DNA of 62,495 nucleotides from Ignavibacteriota bacterium (GTDB lineage Bacteria; Bacteroidota; Ignavibacteria; Tepidaquicellales; Tepidaquicellaceae). Both the position numbers and the translations under genes were made by a program. The stretch covers positions 1 through 62,495 of the forward strand of contig JAPLFJ010000030.1 of the NCBI GenBank assembly GCA_026390735.1, given 5' to 3'. Shown in pieces: positions 34,022-44,932 of the stretch; position 1 is the first letter of the stretch; each line of letters starts with the position of its first letter. The notes under the pieces are model-generated. The model was not told the origin of the DNA, made no database searches, and was given only the letters and a program-made list of their open reading frames with translations.

Positions 34022-35365
34022 ATGAGAAAAATATTTGTCTTAATTTTCATTTTTACATTATCCGTTGGTTATCTGAGTGCACAGGAAGTTTATGACTTAA
34101 CAAAATCAGTGAACACAGCCTTACAGAACAGTACGGCTGTATCTACATTTCAAAACAACATCACACTGCAAAAATTCAACGTTAAATCATCTTACGGAGA
34201 TTTGATTCCGACTTTAAACTTCTCAGGTCAGTGGAGCAGGAATAATACTGATTCCAAAGGTGGTACAATTTATCAGAATGGTATTCCTATTGCCATTCCT
34301 GATAACAACACTACTGCCGATAACTTTTCCCTGGGTTTAAATTCTTCAATGACACTTTTTAACGGACTTGCAAATTATGAGAGCATCGACCTTCAGAAGA
34401 AAAGTCTTGCATCTCTTTATACGGATCTGGAAAAGACCAGGTACGACATTATTATGAGTGTCTATCAGAGGTTCTTTGATGTGATTAAGAAGGATAAGAT
34501 TGTCGAAACAAACAATAATAACCTTTTGACTTCGATTGACCAGCTTAACAAAATTAAGGAGTACGTTAACGTCGGCAAAAAGACAAAATCGGATGTTTAT
34601 AAACAGGATGTTCAGGTAGGGCAGAATGAACTTACAGTAGTAACTTCAAAGAATGATTTTGAAAAATCGAAGGTTGATTTTCTGACTACTCTCAATGATG
34701 ATGTTACAAAATCAATCACCATCGATTATGGTAAAATGGCTTTTCCGCTTACTTTAGAGGAACTTCGCACTGTGATTCAGAAGAATTCAAACTTTGAAGG
34801 TCTCGTGCAGAATGCTTTGAAAACAAGGTACGATTATTCATCGGCTAAACAGAATATTGAAATCAATGAAACCAAACTGAGTATCGCAAAGAAGAATCTG
34901 TATTTCCCGAGTTTGTCTGCATTTGGAACGTATAACTGGAGCAGTAATAATCTCAACAGTATGGATAAGAACAAAGTCCTTTCTTACGGTCTCACACTTA
35001 GTTATCCGATTCTGCAGGGATTCAAGACAGACCTGAACAGACAGGCTGCCGAAGTAAACATAAAACAGAAACAGGAAGACATAGCAAAACTTGAAAAGCA
35101 GATCCGTTCTGATTTAAAGAAATCAATCTATGACCTTGAATCAGCTTATAAGCAGATAGAAATACTTGACAGGAACATAATATCGGCTGAACAGGATAAG
35201 ATTTTATCGGAAGAGAATTTCAGGATTGGTTACGGAACATTGCTCGATGTTCAGGTAGCAACAACAAACCTGAATAATTTATACATTAACCGTATAAATG
35301 CATTATACAATTTTGTACTATCACAAAAACAGATAGAATATCTATCTGGTCAACTTAAATATTAA
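34022..35365 (+). CDS. TolC-like outer membrane efflux protein
   Basis: 447 aa. Signal peptide MRKIFVLIFIFTLSVGYLSAQ, then two tandem OEP repeats of long helices with TolC-type motifs (GLNSSMTLFNGL about 115-126, YGLTLSYPILQGFK about 320-333, LSEENFRIGYGTLLDVQVA near 400). It forms the outer-membrane duct of a tripartite exporter. It heads a five-gene operon (34022-39898) with gaps of 2-20 bp, including its own periplasmic adaptor and ABC pump. Confidence 0.92.
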   Translation: MRKIFVLIFIFTLSVGYLSAQEVYDLTKSVNTALQNSTAVSTFQNNITLQKFNVKSSYGDLIPTLNFSGQWSRNNTDSKGGTIYQNGIPIAIPDNNTTADNFSLGLNSSMTLFNGLANYESIDLQKKSLASLYTDLEKTRYDIIMSVYQRFFDVIKKDKIVETNNNNLLTSIDQLNKIKEYVNVGKKTKSDVYKQDVQVGQNELTVVTSKNDFEKSKVDFLTTLNDDVTKSITIDYGKMAFPLTLEELRTVIQKNSNFEGLVQNALKTRYDYSSAKQNIEINETKLSIAKKNLYFPSLSAFGTYNWSSNNLNSMDKNKVLSYGLTLSYPILQGFKTDLNRQAAEVNIKQKQEDIAKLEKQIRSDLKKSIYDLESAYKQIEILDRNIISAEQDKILSEENFRIGYGTLLDVQVATTNLNNLYINRINALYNFVLSQKQIEYLSGQLKY

Positions 35366-35385
35366 AAGTTTAATCATTAAAGAAT

Positions 35386-36735
35386 ATGGAAGACAGTAAA
35401 CCAAACACAGAAATCAAACAGATTAACACAAAGAAGAATAAGAAGAAGAAAAAACGCATTCTCTGGATTGGGATAATAGCAGTGATTATTCTTATCGTTG
35501 TTGCAGTTGTGCTCTCAGGTAAGAAAGAGAAACTGATTGAAGTCCAGACTGAAAAGGTCATGAGGCAGAACATAACGCAAATCGTTACTGCAACGGGTAA
35601 GATTCAGGCAGAAACAAAGGTCGTTATCAGTGCCGAAGTCAGTGGTGAAATCATTTCGCTTCCTTTCAAGGAAGGCGATGTGGTTAAGAAAGGTGATGTA
35701 GTTGTTAAGATAAGACCGGATTCTTATATGCCGAAATTAAAACAGGAGCAGGCAGGAATAAACGTACAGCAGAGTAATCTGGCAGCACAGGAAGTCAATC
35801 TTAAGAAGTACAAACTTGAACTCGACAGAATAAAGACTTTAACCGATAAAGGACTCGCCTCACAGCAGGATTTAGATAATGCACAGACGAATTTCGATGC
35901 AACACTTGCACAGATGAATACCGTAAGAGCACAGATTCAGCAGCAGAGAGCATCTTTATCATCGGTTGAATACGATGTTTCAAAGACAACTATTAACGCT
36001 CCAATGTCAGGAACAGTTACTCAACTTAACAATGAAGAAGGTGAAAAAGTACTCGGTACGTCTTTTAATATAGGTTCGCAGATTATGACAATTTCCGATT
36101 TGAACTCAATGGAATGCCAGGTTGAAGTCGGTGAAACGGATGTTACACTCGTAAAACTCGGTGACACAGCAAGAATACAGATTGATGCATTTCCGGGAAA
36201 ATCATTTACAGGTTACGTCTACGAAATAGCAAATACAGCAAAGGCAAAAAATACAGGAACACAAGAAGAAGTGGTAAATTTCATAGTAAAAATCAGAGTC
36301 AGTAAGGAAGATTATGAACTTCGCCCGGGTATGAGTTGTACAGTTGATATTGAAGTTCAGAGAAAAGATAACGTTGTAGCAGTTCCTATACAGTCAGTCA
36401 CGACACGTGAAGATGATATGCAGGGACAAATGACGCTTAAGGGTGACGAGAAAGATAAATCGATGCCGGACAATCTTTCAAGCCAGCGCGATGATAAGAT
36501 TATGAAGAAGCAAAAGCCTAAAGAAATTGTCTTCGTAGTTGAAAATGGCACAGCAGTTAAGAAAGAAGTTAAAACAGGTATTAGCAATGATGCTTACATT
36601 GAGATTATTGAGGGTGTGCCCGATGGCGTGGAAGTGATAAAGGGGAGCTTTAAAGCAATCAATAAAGACCTTGATAATAATATGAAAGTGAAAGTAAACA
36701 ATGAGAAGAAAGTTGTGAAAAAAGATAAAGAATAA
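35386..36735 (+). CDS. MacA-like periplasmic adaptor (membrane fusion protein)
   Basis: 449 aa. A lysine-rich cytoplasmic N-terminus precedes a single helix (residues about 24-43, [20 protein letters not shown]). The lipoyl half-motifs flank a coiled-coil hairpin (about 105-205). A beta-barrel region follows ([20 protein letters not shown]) and a membrane-proximal domain ([11 protein letters not shown]). HlyD/MacA family. It links the inner membrane ABC pump with the TolC-like duct. A poorly conserved charged insertion (about 345-385) sits before the last domain. Confidence 0.92.
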   Translation: MEDSKPNTEIKQINTKKNKKKKKRILWIGIIAVIILIVVAVVLSGKKEKLIEVQTEKVMRQNITQIVTATGKIQAETKVVISAEVSGEIISLPFKEGDVVKKGDVVVKIRPDSYMPKLKQEQAGINVQQSNLAAQEVNLKKYKLELDRIKTLTDKGLASQQDLDNAQTNFDATLAQMNTVRAQIQQQRASLSSVEYDVSKTTINAPMSGTVTQLNNEEGEKVLGTSFNIGSQIMTISDLNSMECQVEVGETDVTLVKLGDTARIQIDAFPGKSFTGYVYEIANTAKAKNTGTQEEVVNFIVKIRVSKEDYELRPGMSCTVDIEVQRKDNVVAVPIQSVTTREDDMQGQMTLKGDEKDKSMPDNLSSQRDDKIMKKQKPKEIVFVVENGTAVKKEVKTGISNDAYIEIIEGVPDGVEVIKGSFKAINKDLDNNMKVKVNNEKKVVKKDKE

Positions 36736-36737
36736 TA

Positions 36738-37433
36738 ATGAGCACTATAATTGACATAAAGAATATCACAAAACTCTATGAGATGGGTACGGAAAAGCTT
36801 TACGCCTTAAAAGGAGTGGATGTGGTTATAGAAAGAAACGAATACGTAGCAATCATGGGACCTTCAGGTTCGGGAAAATCCACACTGATGAACATAATCG
36901 GATGTCTTGATACTCCGACTTCGGGTGACTATGTTTTGAACGGAAAAGATGTACATGAAATGGATGATGATGAACTTGCAGAAATCCGTAATAAGGAAAT
37001 TGGTTTTGTTTTCCAGACGTTTAATCTGCTGCCAAGAAGTAATGCTCTTCATAACGTAGAATTACCTTTGATTTATTCGGGTTTATCCAAAACAGCCAGA
37101 ATAAAACGGGCTGAAGAATCTCTTGCGAATGTCGGGCTTGCAGACAGGATGAAGCATAAGCCGAATGAACTCTCAGGTGGTCAGAGGCAGCGTGTTGCTG
37201 TTGCAAGAGCTTTAGTTAATAATCCTTCGATTATACTCGCAGACGAACCTACGGGTAACCTTGATACAAAAACCGGTGAGGAAATCATGGCGCTTTTCGC
37301 TGAACTGAATAAGAAGGGGAATACAATAATTCTCGTTACTCATGAGGAGGATATCGCAAAGCACGCAAACCGTATCATAAAAATCCGTGACGGAATGATT
37401 GAATCCGACACATATCAAACTGCGAGACATTAA
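36738..37433 (+). CDS. MacB/LolD-type ABC transporter ATPase
   Basis: 231 aa. Walker [13 protein letters not shown] (about 41-52), Q-loop [10 protein letters not shown], signature [15 protein letters not shown] (about 143-157), Walker [13 protein letters not shown] (about 163-174), H-loop LVTHE. It powers the exporter encoded by the two following permeases. In MacB proper the ATPase and permease are one polypeptide; here they are separate, as in many FCB-group mechanotransmitter systems. Confidence 0.94.
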   Translation: MSTIIDIKNITKLYEMGTEKLYALKGVDVVIERNEYVAIMGPSGSGKSTLMNIIGCLDTPTSGDYVLNGKDVHEMDDDELAEIRNKEIGFVFQTFNLLPRSNALHNVELPLIYSGLSKTARIKRAEESLANVGLADRMKHKPNELSGGQRQRVAVARALVNNPSIILADEPTGNLDTKTGEEIMALFAELNKKGNTIILVTHEEDIAKHANRIIKIRDGMIESDTYQTARH

Positions 37434-37436
37434 CAG

Positions 37437-38663
37437 ATGAATATATTTGTTGAAATAAAAGAAAGTTTCATAATCGCTTACAATGCTATTACCGGAAACA
37501 AGATGCGTTCTATTCTTGCCGCTTTGGGAATAGTGATAGGTATAACAGCCGTAACACTTATGCAGACTGCAATCGAAGGTATTAACCGTGCATTCGAAAG
37601 CAGTATCGGCGCAATCGGTGCTGATGTGCTTTATGTCCAGAAATTTGAATGGTTTGGTAAAGAGGATTTCGAAGTTTACAGAAACAGAAAAGATATTAAC
37701 CTTCAGCATTATGAATTTCTGAAGAAGTATATACAGTCTGCATCTTCTGTAAGTCCTACAGTTGGTTCTCCGAGAACTGTACAGTACGGCAGTCTGAGTC
37801 TTGAAAGTGTTTTTGTTATCGGTACTACAGAAGAATATCAGAAAACTGTGGGTCTCAATGTTGATGAGGGACGTTTCTTTACATCAAAGGAATCTGAAGG
37901 CGGATATCCCGTTTGTATGATTGGTACTGATGTGAAAAATGGTTTTTTCAACAATATGAACCCTATCGGGAAAATAATTAAAGTCGGAAGTTATTCATTC
38001 CGTGTTGTGGGAGTAATCGAAAAGCAGGGGAGTATGCTCGGGCTTTTCAGTCTTGATAACAGGGTTATTATTCCAATAACCAAGTTTTACAAACTTTTCG
38101 GAACAAGACGCAGTGTCTCTATTAACATAAAGGCGAATGATTTAAATAATCTCGAAGAAACTAAAGAAGAAGTAAAATCTATAATGAGGAAGGCAAGAAA
38201 GATACCCGCCGGAGGCAGAGACGATTTTGGCGTTAACGAACAGGCAGCATTTAAGGATACTTACAATCAGTTAACTTCTCTGATAAAGGTTATAGGATTA
38301 TTAATAACTGGTTTATCATTAATCGTCGGTTCTGTTGGTATTGCAAACATTATGTTTGTTTCCGTTAAGGAAAGAACGAAAGAAATCGGAATCAGAAAGG
38401 CAATCGGTGCAAGGCGAAGGACAATAATGATACAGTTCCTGATTGAATCGGTAGTGATTTGTCTCGGAGGCGGTATGATAGGTCTGATGATTTCTTTCCC
38501 GATAAGTCTTATAATAGATGCTTTTGCACTCCCGACTGCAATGCCATTATGGGTAGTAGTTCTCGGTTTATTTATTTCAATGTTCTTCGGTGTGCTGTCG
38601 GGTTTCTTCCCTGCATACAATGCTGCAAAACTTGATCCTGTTGAATCTTTAAGGTATGAATAA
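37437..38663 (+). CDS. MacB/FtsX-type ABC permease, first of pair
   Basis: 408 aa. N-terminal helix (about 20-42), a large periplasmic MacB_PCD domain, then three C-terminal helices of the FtsX domain, including the conserved [20 protein letters not shown] and [16 protein letters not shown]. Transmits ATP hydrolysis to the periplasmic adaptor and TolC duct. 3 bp after the ATPase gene. Similar in plan to the next gene; the two probably form a heterodimer. Confidence 0.92.
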   Translation: MNIFVEIKESFIIAYNAITGNKMRSILAALGIVIGITAVTLMQTAIEGINRAFESSIGAIGADVLYVQKFEWFGKEDFEVYRNRKDINLQHYEFLKKYIQSASSVSPTVGSPRTVQYGSLSLESVFVIGTTEEYQKTVGLNVDEGRFFTSKESEGGYPVCMIGTDVKNGFFNNMNPIGKIIKVGSYSFRVVGVIEKQGSMLGLFSLDNRVIIPITKFYKLFGTRRSVSINIKANDLNNLEETKEEVKSIMRKARKIPAGGRDDFGVNEQAAFKDTYNQLTSLIKVIGLLITGLSLIVGSVGIANIMFVSVKERTKEIGIRKAIGARRRTIMIQFLIESVVICLGGGMIGLMISFPISLIIDAFALPTAMPLWVVVLGLFISMFFGVLSGFFPAYNAAKLDPVESLRYE

Positions 38664-38665
38664 TT

Positions 38666-39898
38666 ATGATAGTAGGTGAAACATTAAGATTATCGGTCGA
38701 TACAATTAGAAGTAATAAATTAAGAACTTCATTAACTCTTGCAGGGATAGCAATTGGTGTGTTTTCTATTATTGCAATTATGACTTTGCTGAATGCTTTA
38801 CAATCAGGAATAGACTCAGGTCTTAGCCAGCTTGGAAGCAACACATTCCAGATACAGAAATTTCCTGCGATGAACTTCGGAGGGCCTCCTTCGATGAAAT
38901 TCAGAAACAGACCTGATATTACTTATGAACAGGGAATTCAGCTTATGGAAAAAGCTACTATGTACAAATATATTTCCCTTGAAGACTGGAAAGGTGCTAA
39001 AGTTTTCAAGAACGGACAGAATGCCACTAATCCTAATATGCAGCTTGGCGGAGTCAATATGGACTACCTGCCTTGCAACGACTATACTATTAAAGAAGGA
39101 AGATATTTCACAAACTCGGAAATGAACAGTGCAAGTTCTGTAACCGTTATCGGTATGGAAGTTGTCGATAAACTGTTTCCAAAGGAAACACCTTTAGGAA
39201 AGAAAGTAATTCTCGATAAGAATGAATTCACAGTTGTTGGTATTCTTGAGCCTAAAGGTGAAAGTTTCGGACAAAGCCGTGATAACATTGCTCTGGTGCC
39301 TATAACAAAAACACTTCAGATATACAGAGGCGAAGAACATCATTCTATCAACATTGCCGTACAGGCGCCAAACAGAGAGTCGTACAACGAGACGGTCGAA
39401 CATATAACGGGTATGATGAGAATTATAAGGAAAGTGAAACCGGGTGAGGAAAATAATTTTGAAATATATTCGAACGAATCTTTAATAACACAGGTAAGTG
39501 CTTTTACAAAGTATTTTAAATACGGAGCAGGTTTTATTTCTTTCATAGCTCTTCTTGCGGCAGGTATAGGCATTATGAATATTATGCTCGTATCGGTAAC
39601 TGAAAGAACCAAAGAAATAGGTATAAGGAAATCAATCGGCGCAAAACGCAAGAATATTCTTTACCAGTTCCTGTTTGAAGCCGTTATACTTTCCCTTATG
39701 GGTGGTATTGTAGGGATACTGCTCGGAATACTTTCAGGAAATTTACTCGCTGTATATCTGAGTTCGCCTGTGGTTATTCCTATAGACTGGATTATAATCG
39801 GACTGGTTATCTGTACTATCGTTGGACTGATATTCGGAGTATATCCCGCATACAAGGCGGCAAAGCTGAATCCTATTGATGCTTTGAGGTATGAATAA
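38666..39898 (+). CDS. MacB/FtsX-type ABC permease, second of pair
   Basis: 410 aa with the same layout as the previous permease: helix at about 20-43, a periplasmic domain, FtsX helices with [20 protein letters not shown] and [12 protein letters not shown]. Starts 2 bp after its partner. Its last 26 bp overlap the 3' end of the minus-strand kinase gene, so the two genes converge without a terminator between them. Substrate (peptide, lipid or macrolide-like) cannot be told. Confidence 0.92.
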   Translation: MIVGETLRLSVDTIRSNKLRTSLTLAGIAIGVFSIIAIMTLLNALQSGIDSGLSQLGSNTFQIQKFPAMNFGGPPSMKFRNRPDITYEQGIQLMEKATMYKYISLEDWKGAKVFKNGQNATNPNMQLGGVNMDYLPCNDYTIKEGRYFTNSEMNSASSVTVIGMEVVDKLFPKETPLGKKVILDKNEFTVVGILEPKGESFGQSRDNIALVPITKTLQIYRGEEHHSINIAVQAPNRESYNETVEHITGMMRIIRKVKPGEENNFEIYSNESLITQVSAFTKYFKYGAGFISFIALLAAGIGIMNIMLVSVTERTKEIGIRKSIGAKRKNILYQFLFEAVILSLMGGIVGILLGILSGNLLAVYLSSPVVIPIDWIIIGLVICTIVGLIFGVYPAYKAAKLNPIDALRYE

Positions 39899-40874
39899 AA
39901 TGACTGTCTAAAATAAATTCCTGTACTAACTTTAAATTATTGTCCTGAAGCTTTAAGGTCTTAAGATTCTCTATTGCTGTAGGGATTTTTTCTGAAATAT
40001 TCTTATTGCCTTTTTCAAAATACGAGTAGCAGTAACTACCAAGTACTTGTATAATTCTTAACAGAGCAAAATAATCGAGTGATTCCATCTGTCTGCCCTT
40101 GTCTGTCTTTTCGTATTTACTGAATTCATCAAAATAAAATCCTGAGAGTATTATCCTTTCGTCCTGCGTTACGTTAATACTTCCTGAATAAAGAAAAGAT
40201 ATAAGATCGTATTGCGGCGGTCCGAGCCTTCCCGACTGGTAATCAACAAAGTACAGGTCATCGTTGTTGTGCACTATGTTTCTCGGCTGAAAATCCCTGT
40301 ACATGAAGTAATTATCAGATACTTTTACTGTAACATTCAATATGTTATTTATAAAACTGTCTTTATGAAACTTACTTTTTGAGTTCAGGAATTTATCTAT
40401 GTAATATGTCTCAAACTTGCTGGTGTCCAGATAAATCTGTTCTTTATCGAAAATTCTTGTTTCAAAGCAGTATGAGAAGTCTATCTTCTGCTTGCCGTAG
40501 TACTGAAATTTTATCAGATATCCGAGTGCCTTTCTGTACAGAGAAATCAGCGATTCCCTGTCTGTAGCAGTTTTCACAGTATCGTAAAGAGTATTCTCCC
40601 CGAGGTCGGAAAGAAAATAAACTTTAAAATCGTCCGATACATACAATATCTTTGGGACGTTTAAACCCAAACTGTTAAATACTTTTGTGAATTCCAGAAA
40701 TGTAATATTCTCTTTTGAATATGAATTATAAATACCGATTATGCTCTTTCCTGTAGTCTTTATACGTACTATTAATTTATCCGAAACACCTGATTTCAGA
40801 TGCTCGTAACTCTTATATCCTTCCGTGAAGTTTTTACCGTATATCTGCAGTATTGTCTCTAAGTATTTAATCAA
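39873..40874 (-). CDS. Aminoglycoside phosphotransferase-fold kinase, AmgK-like
   Basis: 333 aa. APH/choline-kinase fold. The catalytic loop is [20 protein letters not shown] (about 216-235) followed by [18 protein letters not shown]. The RDF-x-PRN and GP-x-x-YDL spacing resembles AmgK-type sugar kinases that phosphorylate MurNAc/GlcNAc at C1 in cell wall recycling, rather than drug-modifying enzymes. The usual partner, a MurU-like nucleotidyltransferase, is not adjacent. Overlaps the start of the upstream epimerase by 8 bp region (40867-40874), so both are co-translated. Substrate is inferred, not proven. Confidence 0.78.
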   Translation of the reverse strand: MIKYLETILQIYGKNFTEGYKSYEHLKSGVSDKLIVRIKTTGKSIIGIYNSYSKENITFLEFTKVFNSLGLNVPKILYVSDDFKVYFLSDLGENTLYDTVKTATDRESLISLYRKALGYLIKFQYYGKQKIDFSYCFETRIFDKEQIYLDTSKFETYYIDKFLNSKSKFHKDSFINNILNVTVKVSDNYFMYRDFQPRNIVHNNDDLYFVDYQSGRLGPPQYDLISFLYSGSINVTQDERIILSGFYFDEFSKYEKTDKGRQMESLDYFALLRIIQVLGSYCYSYFEKGNKNISEKIPTAIENLKTLKLQDNNLKLVQEFILDSHFIHTSKHQ

Positions 40875-41790
40875 TCTGTTTTACTATATTAATTAATGCT
40901 GTTTCTATTCCTTTAAACTCAAAACGAAATCCTTTGTCAGTTAGTTTCTTTGGTATTGCTCTCTGGCTTCCTGTGAGAAATTCGGCAAACTCTCCAACAG
41001 CTATCTTTAACACAAACTTCGGGACGCTGAATATTGAAGGACGTTTTAATACTTTACCTAAAGTATTACTGAATTCTTTATTCGTTACTGGATTTGGTGC
41101 CGTTCCGTTAACGATTCCCGATAACGATTTGCAGGTAATCGCTTCTTTGTATATGTTTACTATATCATTAACGTGTATCCAGGGGAGGTACTGTCTGCCG
41201 TTTCCAAGCGGACCGCCTGCAAATAGCCTGAACGGCTGTGCCATCTTCGTAAACCCGCCTTCTTTCTTATCAAGGACTACTCCGACTCTTATACATACTG
41301 TCCTCACACCGTATTCAATTGATTTCAAAGCTGAAGTTTCCCAGTCTTTGCACAGGTTTGCGAGATAATCAACACCGTTCGCCGATGATTCATCGAGTAT
41401 TTCGTCACCCCGGTCGCCGTAAATACCAGTCGCAGATGTACTTACAAATGTATGCGGTTTATTTTCGCATTTACCAATTGCTTCTGAAATAAGATTTGTA
41501 GTATTAATTCTGCTGTCGTGCATAACCTTCTTATATTCTTCATTCCATCTTCTTCCCGCAATAGATGCTCCTGAGAAATTAACTACTATACCTGCACCTT
41601 CAATTATACTTAAATAAGAATCAATATTATCAGAATAATGTGTGTATTCAACATTCTTAATGCCCGATATTTTCCCTTCACTTCTTGTCGCGAGTACTAT
41701 TCTATAATCATCTTTAAGTATATTGGTAAGCCTGCTTCCCAGAAATCCGGAACCTCCAAACATAACAACTTTTTCAACCATAATAGGCAT
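40867..41790 (-). CDS. TIGR01777 family NAD-dependent epimerase/dehydratase
   Basis: 307 aa from the ATG at 41790. A TTG at 41820 and another ATG at 41781 are also in frame; the Rossmann strand VVMFGGSGFLGSRL begins only a few residues later, which favours 41790 or 41781. Extended SDR with GGSGFLG nucleotide site, SATGIYGDRG with the active-site Tyr, IRVGVVLDKKEGGF and LPWIHVNDIVNIY, then a C-terminal DUF1731-like segment (ALKRPSIFSVPKFVLK region). Matches the YfcH/SDR39U1 family, whose substrate is not known. Divergent from hpnC. Confidence 0.88.
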   Translation of the reverse strand: MPIMVEKVVMFGGSGFLGSRLTNILKDDYRIVLATRSEGKISGIKNVEYTHYSDNIDSYLSIIEGAGIVVNFSGASIAGRRWNEEYKKVMHDSRINTTNLISEAIGKCENKPHTFVSTSATGIYGDRGDEILDESSANGVDYLANLCKDWETSALKSIEYGVRTVCIRVGVVLDKKEGGFTKMAQPFRLFAGGPLGNGRQYLPWIHVNDIVNIYKEAITCKSLSGIVNGTAPNPVTNKEFSNTLGKVLKRPSIFSVPKFVLKIAVGEFAEFLTGSQRAIPKKLTDKGFRFEFKGIETALINIVKQID

Positions 41791-41871
41791 TGTTTTATAT
41801 TTCTGTTTATGTATAGACAATTTAATATATATTTACAATATTTTAAGTTCATTTAACAATTAAATTAATTA

Positions 41872-42741
41872 ATTATCAGCTTTACTGAAGCCGCATATTA
41901 TTATTGTGAGAACTTAACGAAGAGCAATTACGAGAACTTTCCGGTTGCGTCATTCTTTATACCTAAAAACAGGAGAAATTATATATTTAGTATATATGCT
42001 TTTGCACGAACAGCAGATAATATTGCAGATTCAATATACCTGAAACCTGCGGATAAGATGGATAAACTCGAGTTTATGGAAGACCTGCTCCTGAACTTTG
42101 GTGATTATGACGATAATCTTGAAATGCATTTCAGGAATATCTTCGTTGCCCTTCACGATACAATCAAGAAACTTAACTTACGAAGCGATGATTTGCTTAA
42201 TCTGTTAAAAGCATTCAAGCAGGATGTGAATGTTAACCGTTATGAAAGGTTTGATGATATCCTGGGTTACTCAGAGAATTCTGCGAACCCCGTAGGGAGA
42301 CTGGTTCTCAGGGTTTTTGATTATGATTATGAAAAGGATAAACATATGTATGCTCTGTCAGATAAAATCTGCTCGGCATTACAGTTTACAAATTTCTGGC
42401 AGGATATTGCTGTTGATTTAAGGATGAGCAGAATATACATACCAACTGAAATAATGGATAAATATGGTTATTCTGTAGATGATTTGTACCTGAAGGTAGA
42501 GAACGAAAAATTTAAGAAAGTGATGAAGGATTTAGTCGACAGGACTGAACAGATGTTCATAGAAGGAAACGAACTTACCGGTTTACTTAAGGGAAGGTTA
42601 AAGATGGAGATAAAAGCAACTGTTAAAGGCGGTATGAAAATACTCGAATTGATAAAGGAATCAAAGTATAAAGTTCTATCGGACAGGGTTAAACTCTCAA
42701 AATCTGACAAAATTAAAATATTAGTGACGTCAATATTCTGA
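41872..42741 (+). CDS. hpnC: Squalene synthase HpnC (hydroxysqualene pathway), non-ATG start
   Basis: 289 aa if begun at the ATT at 41872. The conserved family N-terminus AAYYYCENLTKSNYENFPVA, then FFIPKNRR, IYAFARTADNIAD (first Asp-rich motif) are encoded upstream of the first ATG (42058), and a stop (TAA, 41866-41868) closes the frame just before. No ATG, GTG or TTG exists in between, only ATT and ATC. The second Asp motif is FWQDIAVDLRMSRIYIP. HpnC converts presqualene diphosphate to hydroxysqualene. TGATG coupling to hpnD. Starting at 42058 would delete the first Asp-rich motif and about 62 residues. Confidence 0.85.
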   Translation: MISFTEAAYYYCENLTKSNYENFPVASFFIPKNRRNYIFSIYAFARTADNIADSIYLKPADKMDKLEFMEDLLLNFGDYDDNLEMHFRNIFVALHDTIKKLNLRSDDLLNLLKAFKQDVNVNRYERFDDILGYSENSANPVGRLVLRVFDYDYEKDKHMYALSDKICSALQFTNFWQDIAVDLRMSRIYIPTEIMDKYGYSVDDLYLKVENEKFKKVMKDLVDRTEQMFIEGNELTGLLKGRLKMEIKATVKGGMKILELIKESKYKVLSDRVKLSKSDKIKILVTSIF

Positions 42742-43610
42742 TGCAGGAGAACATCAATACTCATAAGGAAGTACTGGATGTAATGAAGAAAAGTAAGACA
42801 AATTTCTTCTATTCATCGGTTTTCCTGAATAAATCAAAGAGCGAAGGTCTGAGGATTATTTATGCTTTTTGCCGATTAACGGATGATATTGTTGATAACG
42901 AAGAACTCTCACCTGAACAGAAGATAGTTGAAATAAGGAAATGGAAAGACAGGCTTAATAACTCTCTTAACAACGATTCTGACGATGAATTTTTTTCAAT
43001 ACTGAAAGAACAGATAAATATTTTCAATATTCCGCATAAACCTTTCTTTGATTTAATAGAAGGAATGGAGATGGACATAGAAAAGAACAGGTATGAAACT
43101 TTTGATGAACTCTACAGGTATTGTTACTGTGCTGCTTCGGCAGTCGGTTTGATGACGATAGAAATATTCGGTTATAAGAATACGGATATTAAGAAATATG
43201 CCGAATATCTCGGACTGGCACTGCAACTGACGAACATATTAAGGGACGTAAAGAAAGATGCTCTTAATAACAGGATATACATACCGCTTGAGGATATGAA
43301 AAAGTATAATTACACTGAAACTGATTTGATGAATTCGGTTTACAACGATAAATTCCGCAGGCTTATGGAATATGAGTACAGCAGGGCCTTAGAATATTAT
43401 GCAAAAGCCGAATCATTTCTTACTGAAGAAGATAAAGCTAATATGATAGCGGCAGAGATTATGGGAAAGATTTATTATAAACTTCTTGAAAAGATTAAAT
43501 CGTCAGGATTCAATGTTTATAATCGCAGCGTAAGGATATCAAAATTATGGAAGCTGATACTGGCTTATTCGGTATTTATAAAATATAAATTGCTGTACAA
43601 AACACATTAA
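42741..43610 (+). CDS. hpnD: Presqualene diphosphate synthase HpnD
   Basis: 289 aa, isoprenoid synthase fold. Motifs: FYSSVFLNKSKSEGLRIIYA, FCRLTDDIVDNEE (first Asp-rich motif, about 43-55), YCYCAASAVGLMTIEIFGY, and LQLTNILRDVKKDALNNRIYIP (second motif). Condenses two farnesyl diphosphates to presqualene diphosphate, the first step of the hpnCDE route. Its ATG overlaps the hpnC stop by one base, and its TAA overlaps the hpnE ATG by one base. Confidence 0.94.
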   Translation: MQENINTHKEVLDVMKKSKTNFFYSSVFLNKSKSEGLRIIYAFCRLTDDIVDNEELSPEQKIVEIRKWKDRLNNSLNNDSDDEFFSILKEQINIFNIPHKPFFDLIEGMEMDIEKNRYETFDELYRYCYCAASAVGLMTIEIFGYKNTDIKKYAEYLGLALQLTNILRDVKKDALNNRIYIPLEDMKKYNYTETDLMNSVYNDKFRRLMEYEYSRALEYYAKAESFLTEEDKANMIAAEIMGKIYYKLLEKIKSSGFNVYNRSVRISKLWKLILAYSVFIKYKLLYKTH

Positions 43611-44932
43611 TGGGAAAAACTGTATCAATTATCGGAGGTGGTCTGGCAGGTATTTCTGCTGCGGTGTATCTGCGTGAAAGCGGTTACGACGTCAGGCTGT
43701 TTGAATCCACTTCAAAAATCGGCGGACGTACATTCAGTTACTACGATGCTGAAACAGGTCTGACTCTCGATAATGGCCAGCATATTCTTGCGGGATGGTA
43801 TGAAAATACTTTTGAACTCCTTGAGAAAATGAACAAGACTCCTGATCTTAATATGTCGCAGAACCTTCACGTTTTCTTCAAGGAGAAAAACGGAAATGAA
43901 CTGGAGTTCTTCGCTAAAGGGGACGAGCCTTTCCTTTCAATAGCAAAGGGTTTTATGAACTATCCACCGCTTACGTATAAAGATAAGTTTAAATTGCTGA
44001 GACTGAGGGAAATGATTGAAATAGATTTCTCCGAAAGATTGAAAGGTAAGAAACTAAGCTGGCTTCTTGATTACCTTAAACAAACAGATAATCTGAAGAA
44101 GTATTTCTGGGAACCCTTCGCCTTCGCAGTTTTCAACGCACCGCCTGAGTATATAGATGCTGAATTATTCTATAACGTACTGGTTAAAGCATTTGAGTAT
44201 CCAACGGCATTCTCATTGGTCGTACCTGGTGAGTCTCTGAGTGAATTATTCTGCGTTCCTTTTGTTAAATATTCAGAGGGTAAAATCGGACTGAACCTGA
44301 GCTCGAAAGTTGAACAAATTGAAATAGAAGCAAATCAGGTTAAAGGGCTGAAAATGGAGAACGGGGATTATATTACTTCTGATTATTATGTCTCTGCAGT
44401 ACCGTTTTATAATTTTGAACGATTGTTCACTGAGGATTCTTTTACTGCGCATTTTGGCAATTATAAAGAATTAAAACCTGCTTCAATATTATCCGTGTTT
44501 CTGGTTCCTGAAAAGATGCCTGACGGGTTTAATAATAAGTATTATTTTGGTATGGCTGGAATAATTGACGGGTTCTCGCAATGGGTGTTTTTTAAGGATG
44601 AATATGTTTCTGTGATAGTAAGTGCTCCTGAGTATACTATCGCTGAATATGAAGGTATGACTAAAGAGACTGTCTGTGAAATGGTTGAAAAGGAAATAAG
44701 GAATTATTTCCCTGAATTTAAAAATATTAAATTTAAAAAGATCAAATACTTCAGAGAAAAGAGAGCTACATTTCTGCCAGTGACAAACAACGCTGCTTCA
44801 AGGATTGATTCAGCTTGTAATGTCAGTAATTTATTTATAGCAGGAGACTGGACCAACACAGGTTTGCCTTCTACTGTTGAAGGGGCTGTTACAAGCGGCC
44901 GTAAGTGTGCAGAATTAATATCGGGGTCATAA
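43610..44932 (+). CDS. hpnE: Hydroxysqualene dehydroxylase HpnE
   Basis: 440 aa, FAD-dependent amine-oxidase/phytoene-desaturase fold. Dinucleotide-binding N-terminus SIIGGGLAGISAAVYL (about 5-20), then FESTSKIGGRTFSYYD and DNGQHILAGWY. C-terminal FAD segment NLFIAGDWTNTGLPSTVEGA (about 405-424). Reduces hydroxysqualene to squalene, completing the pathway. No squalene-hopene cyclase or carotenoid gene follows in the window; the next gene starts at the very next base and is a CoA-dehydratase activase. Confidence 0.93.
   Translation: MGKTVSIIGGGLAGISAAVYLRESGYDVRLFESTSKIGGRTFSYYDAETGLTLDNGQHILAGWYENTFELLEKMNKTPDLNMSQNLHVFFKEKNGNELEFFAKGDEPFLSIAKGFMNYPPLTYKDKFKLLRLREMIEIDFSERLKGKKLSWLLDYLKQTDNLKKYFWEPFAFAVFNAPPEYIDAELFYNVLVKAFEYPTAFSLVVPGESLSELFCVPFVKYSEGKIGLNLSSKVEQIEIEANQVKGLKMENGDYITSDYYVSAVPFYNFERLFTEDSFTAHFGNYKELKPASILSVFLVPEKMPDGFNNKYYFGMAGIIDGFSQWVFFKDEYVSVIVSAPEYTIAEYEGMTKETVCEMVEKEIRNYFPEFKNIKFKKIKYFREKRATFLPVTNNAASRIDSACNVSNLFIAGDWTNTGLPSTVEGAVTSGRKCAELISGS

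Noticed and set aside
37212-37709. 165-aa minus-strand frame across ATPase and permease
   Set aside because: Spans two genes of the exporter operon in antisense; no domain seen.
42058-42741. hpnC starting at the first ATG
   Set aside because: This would drop the first Asp-rich motif and the conserved N-terminus that are in frame upstream.
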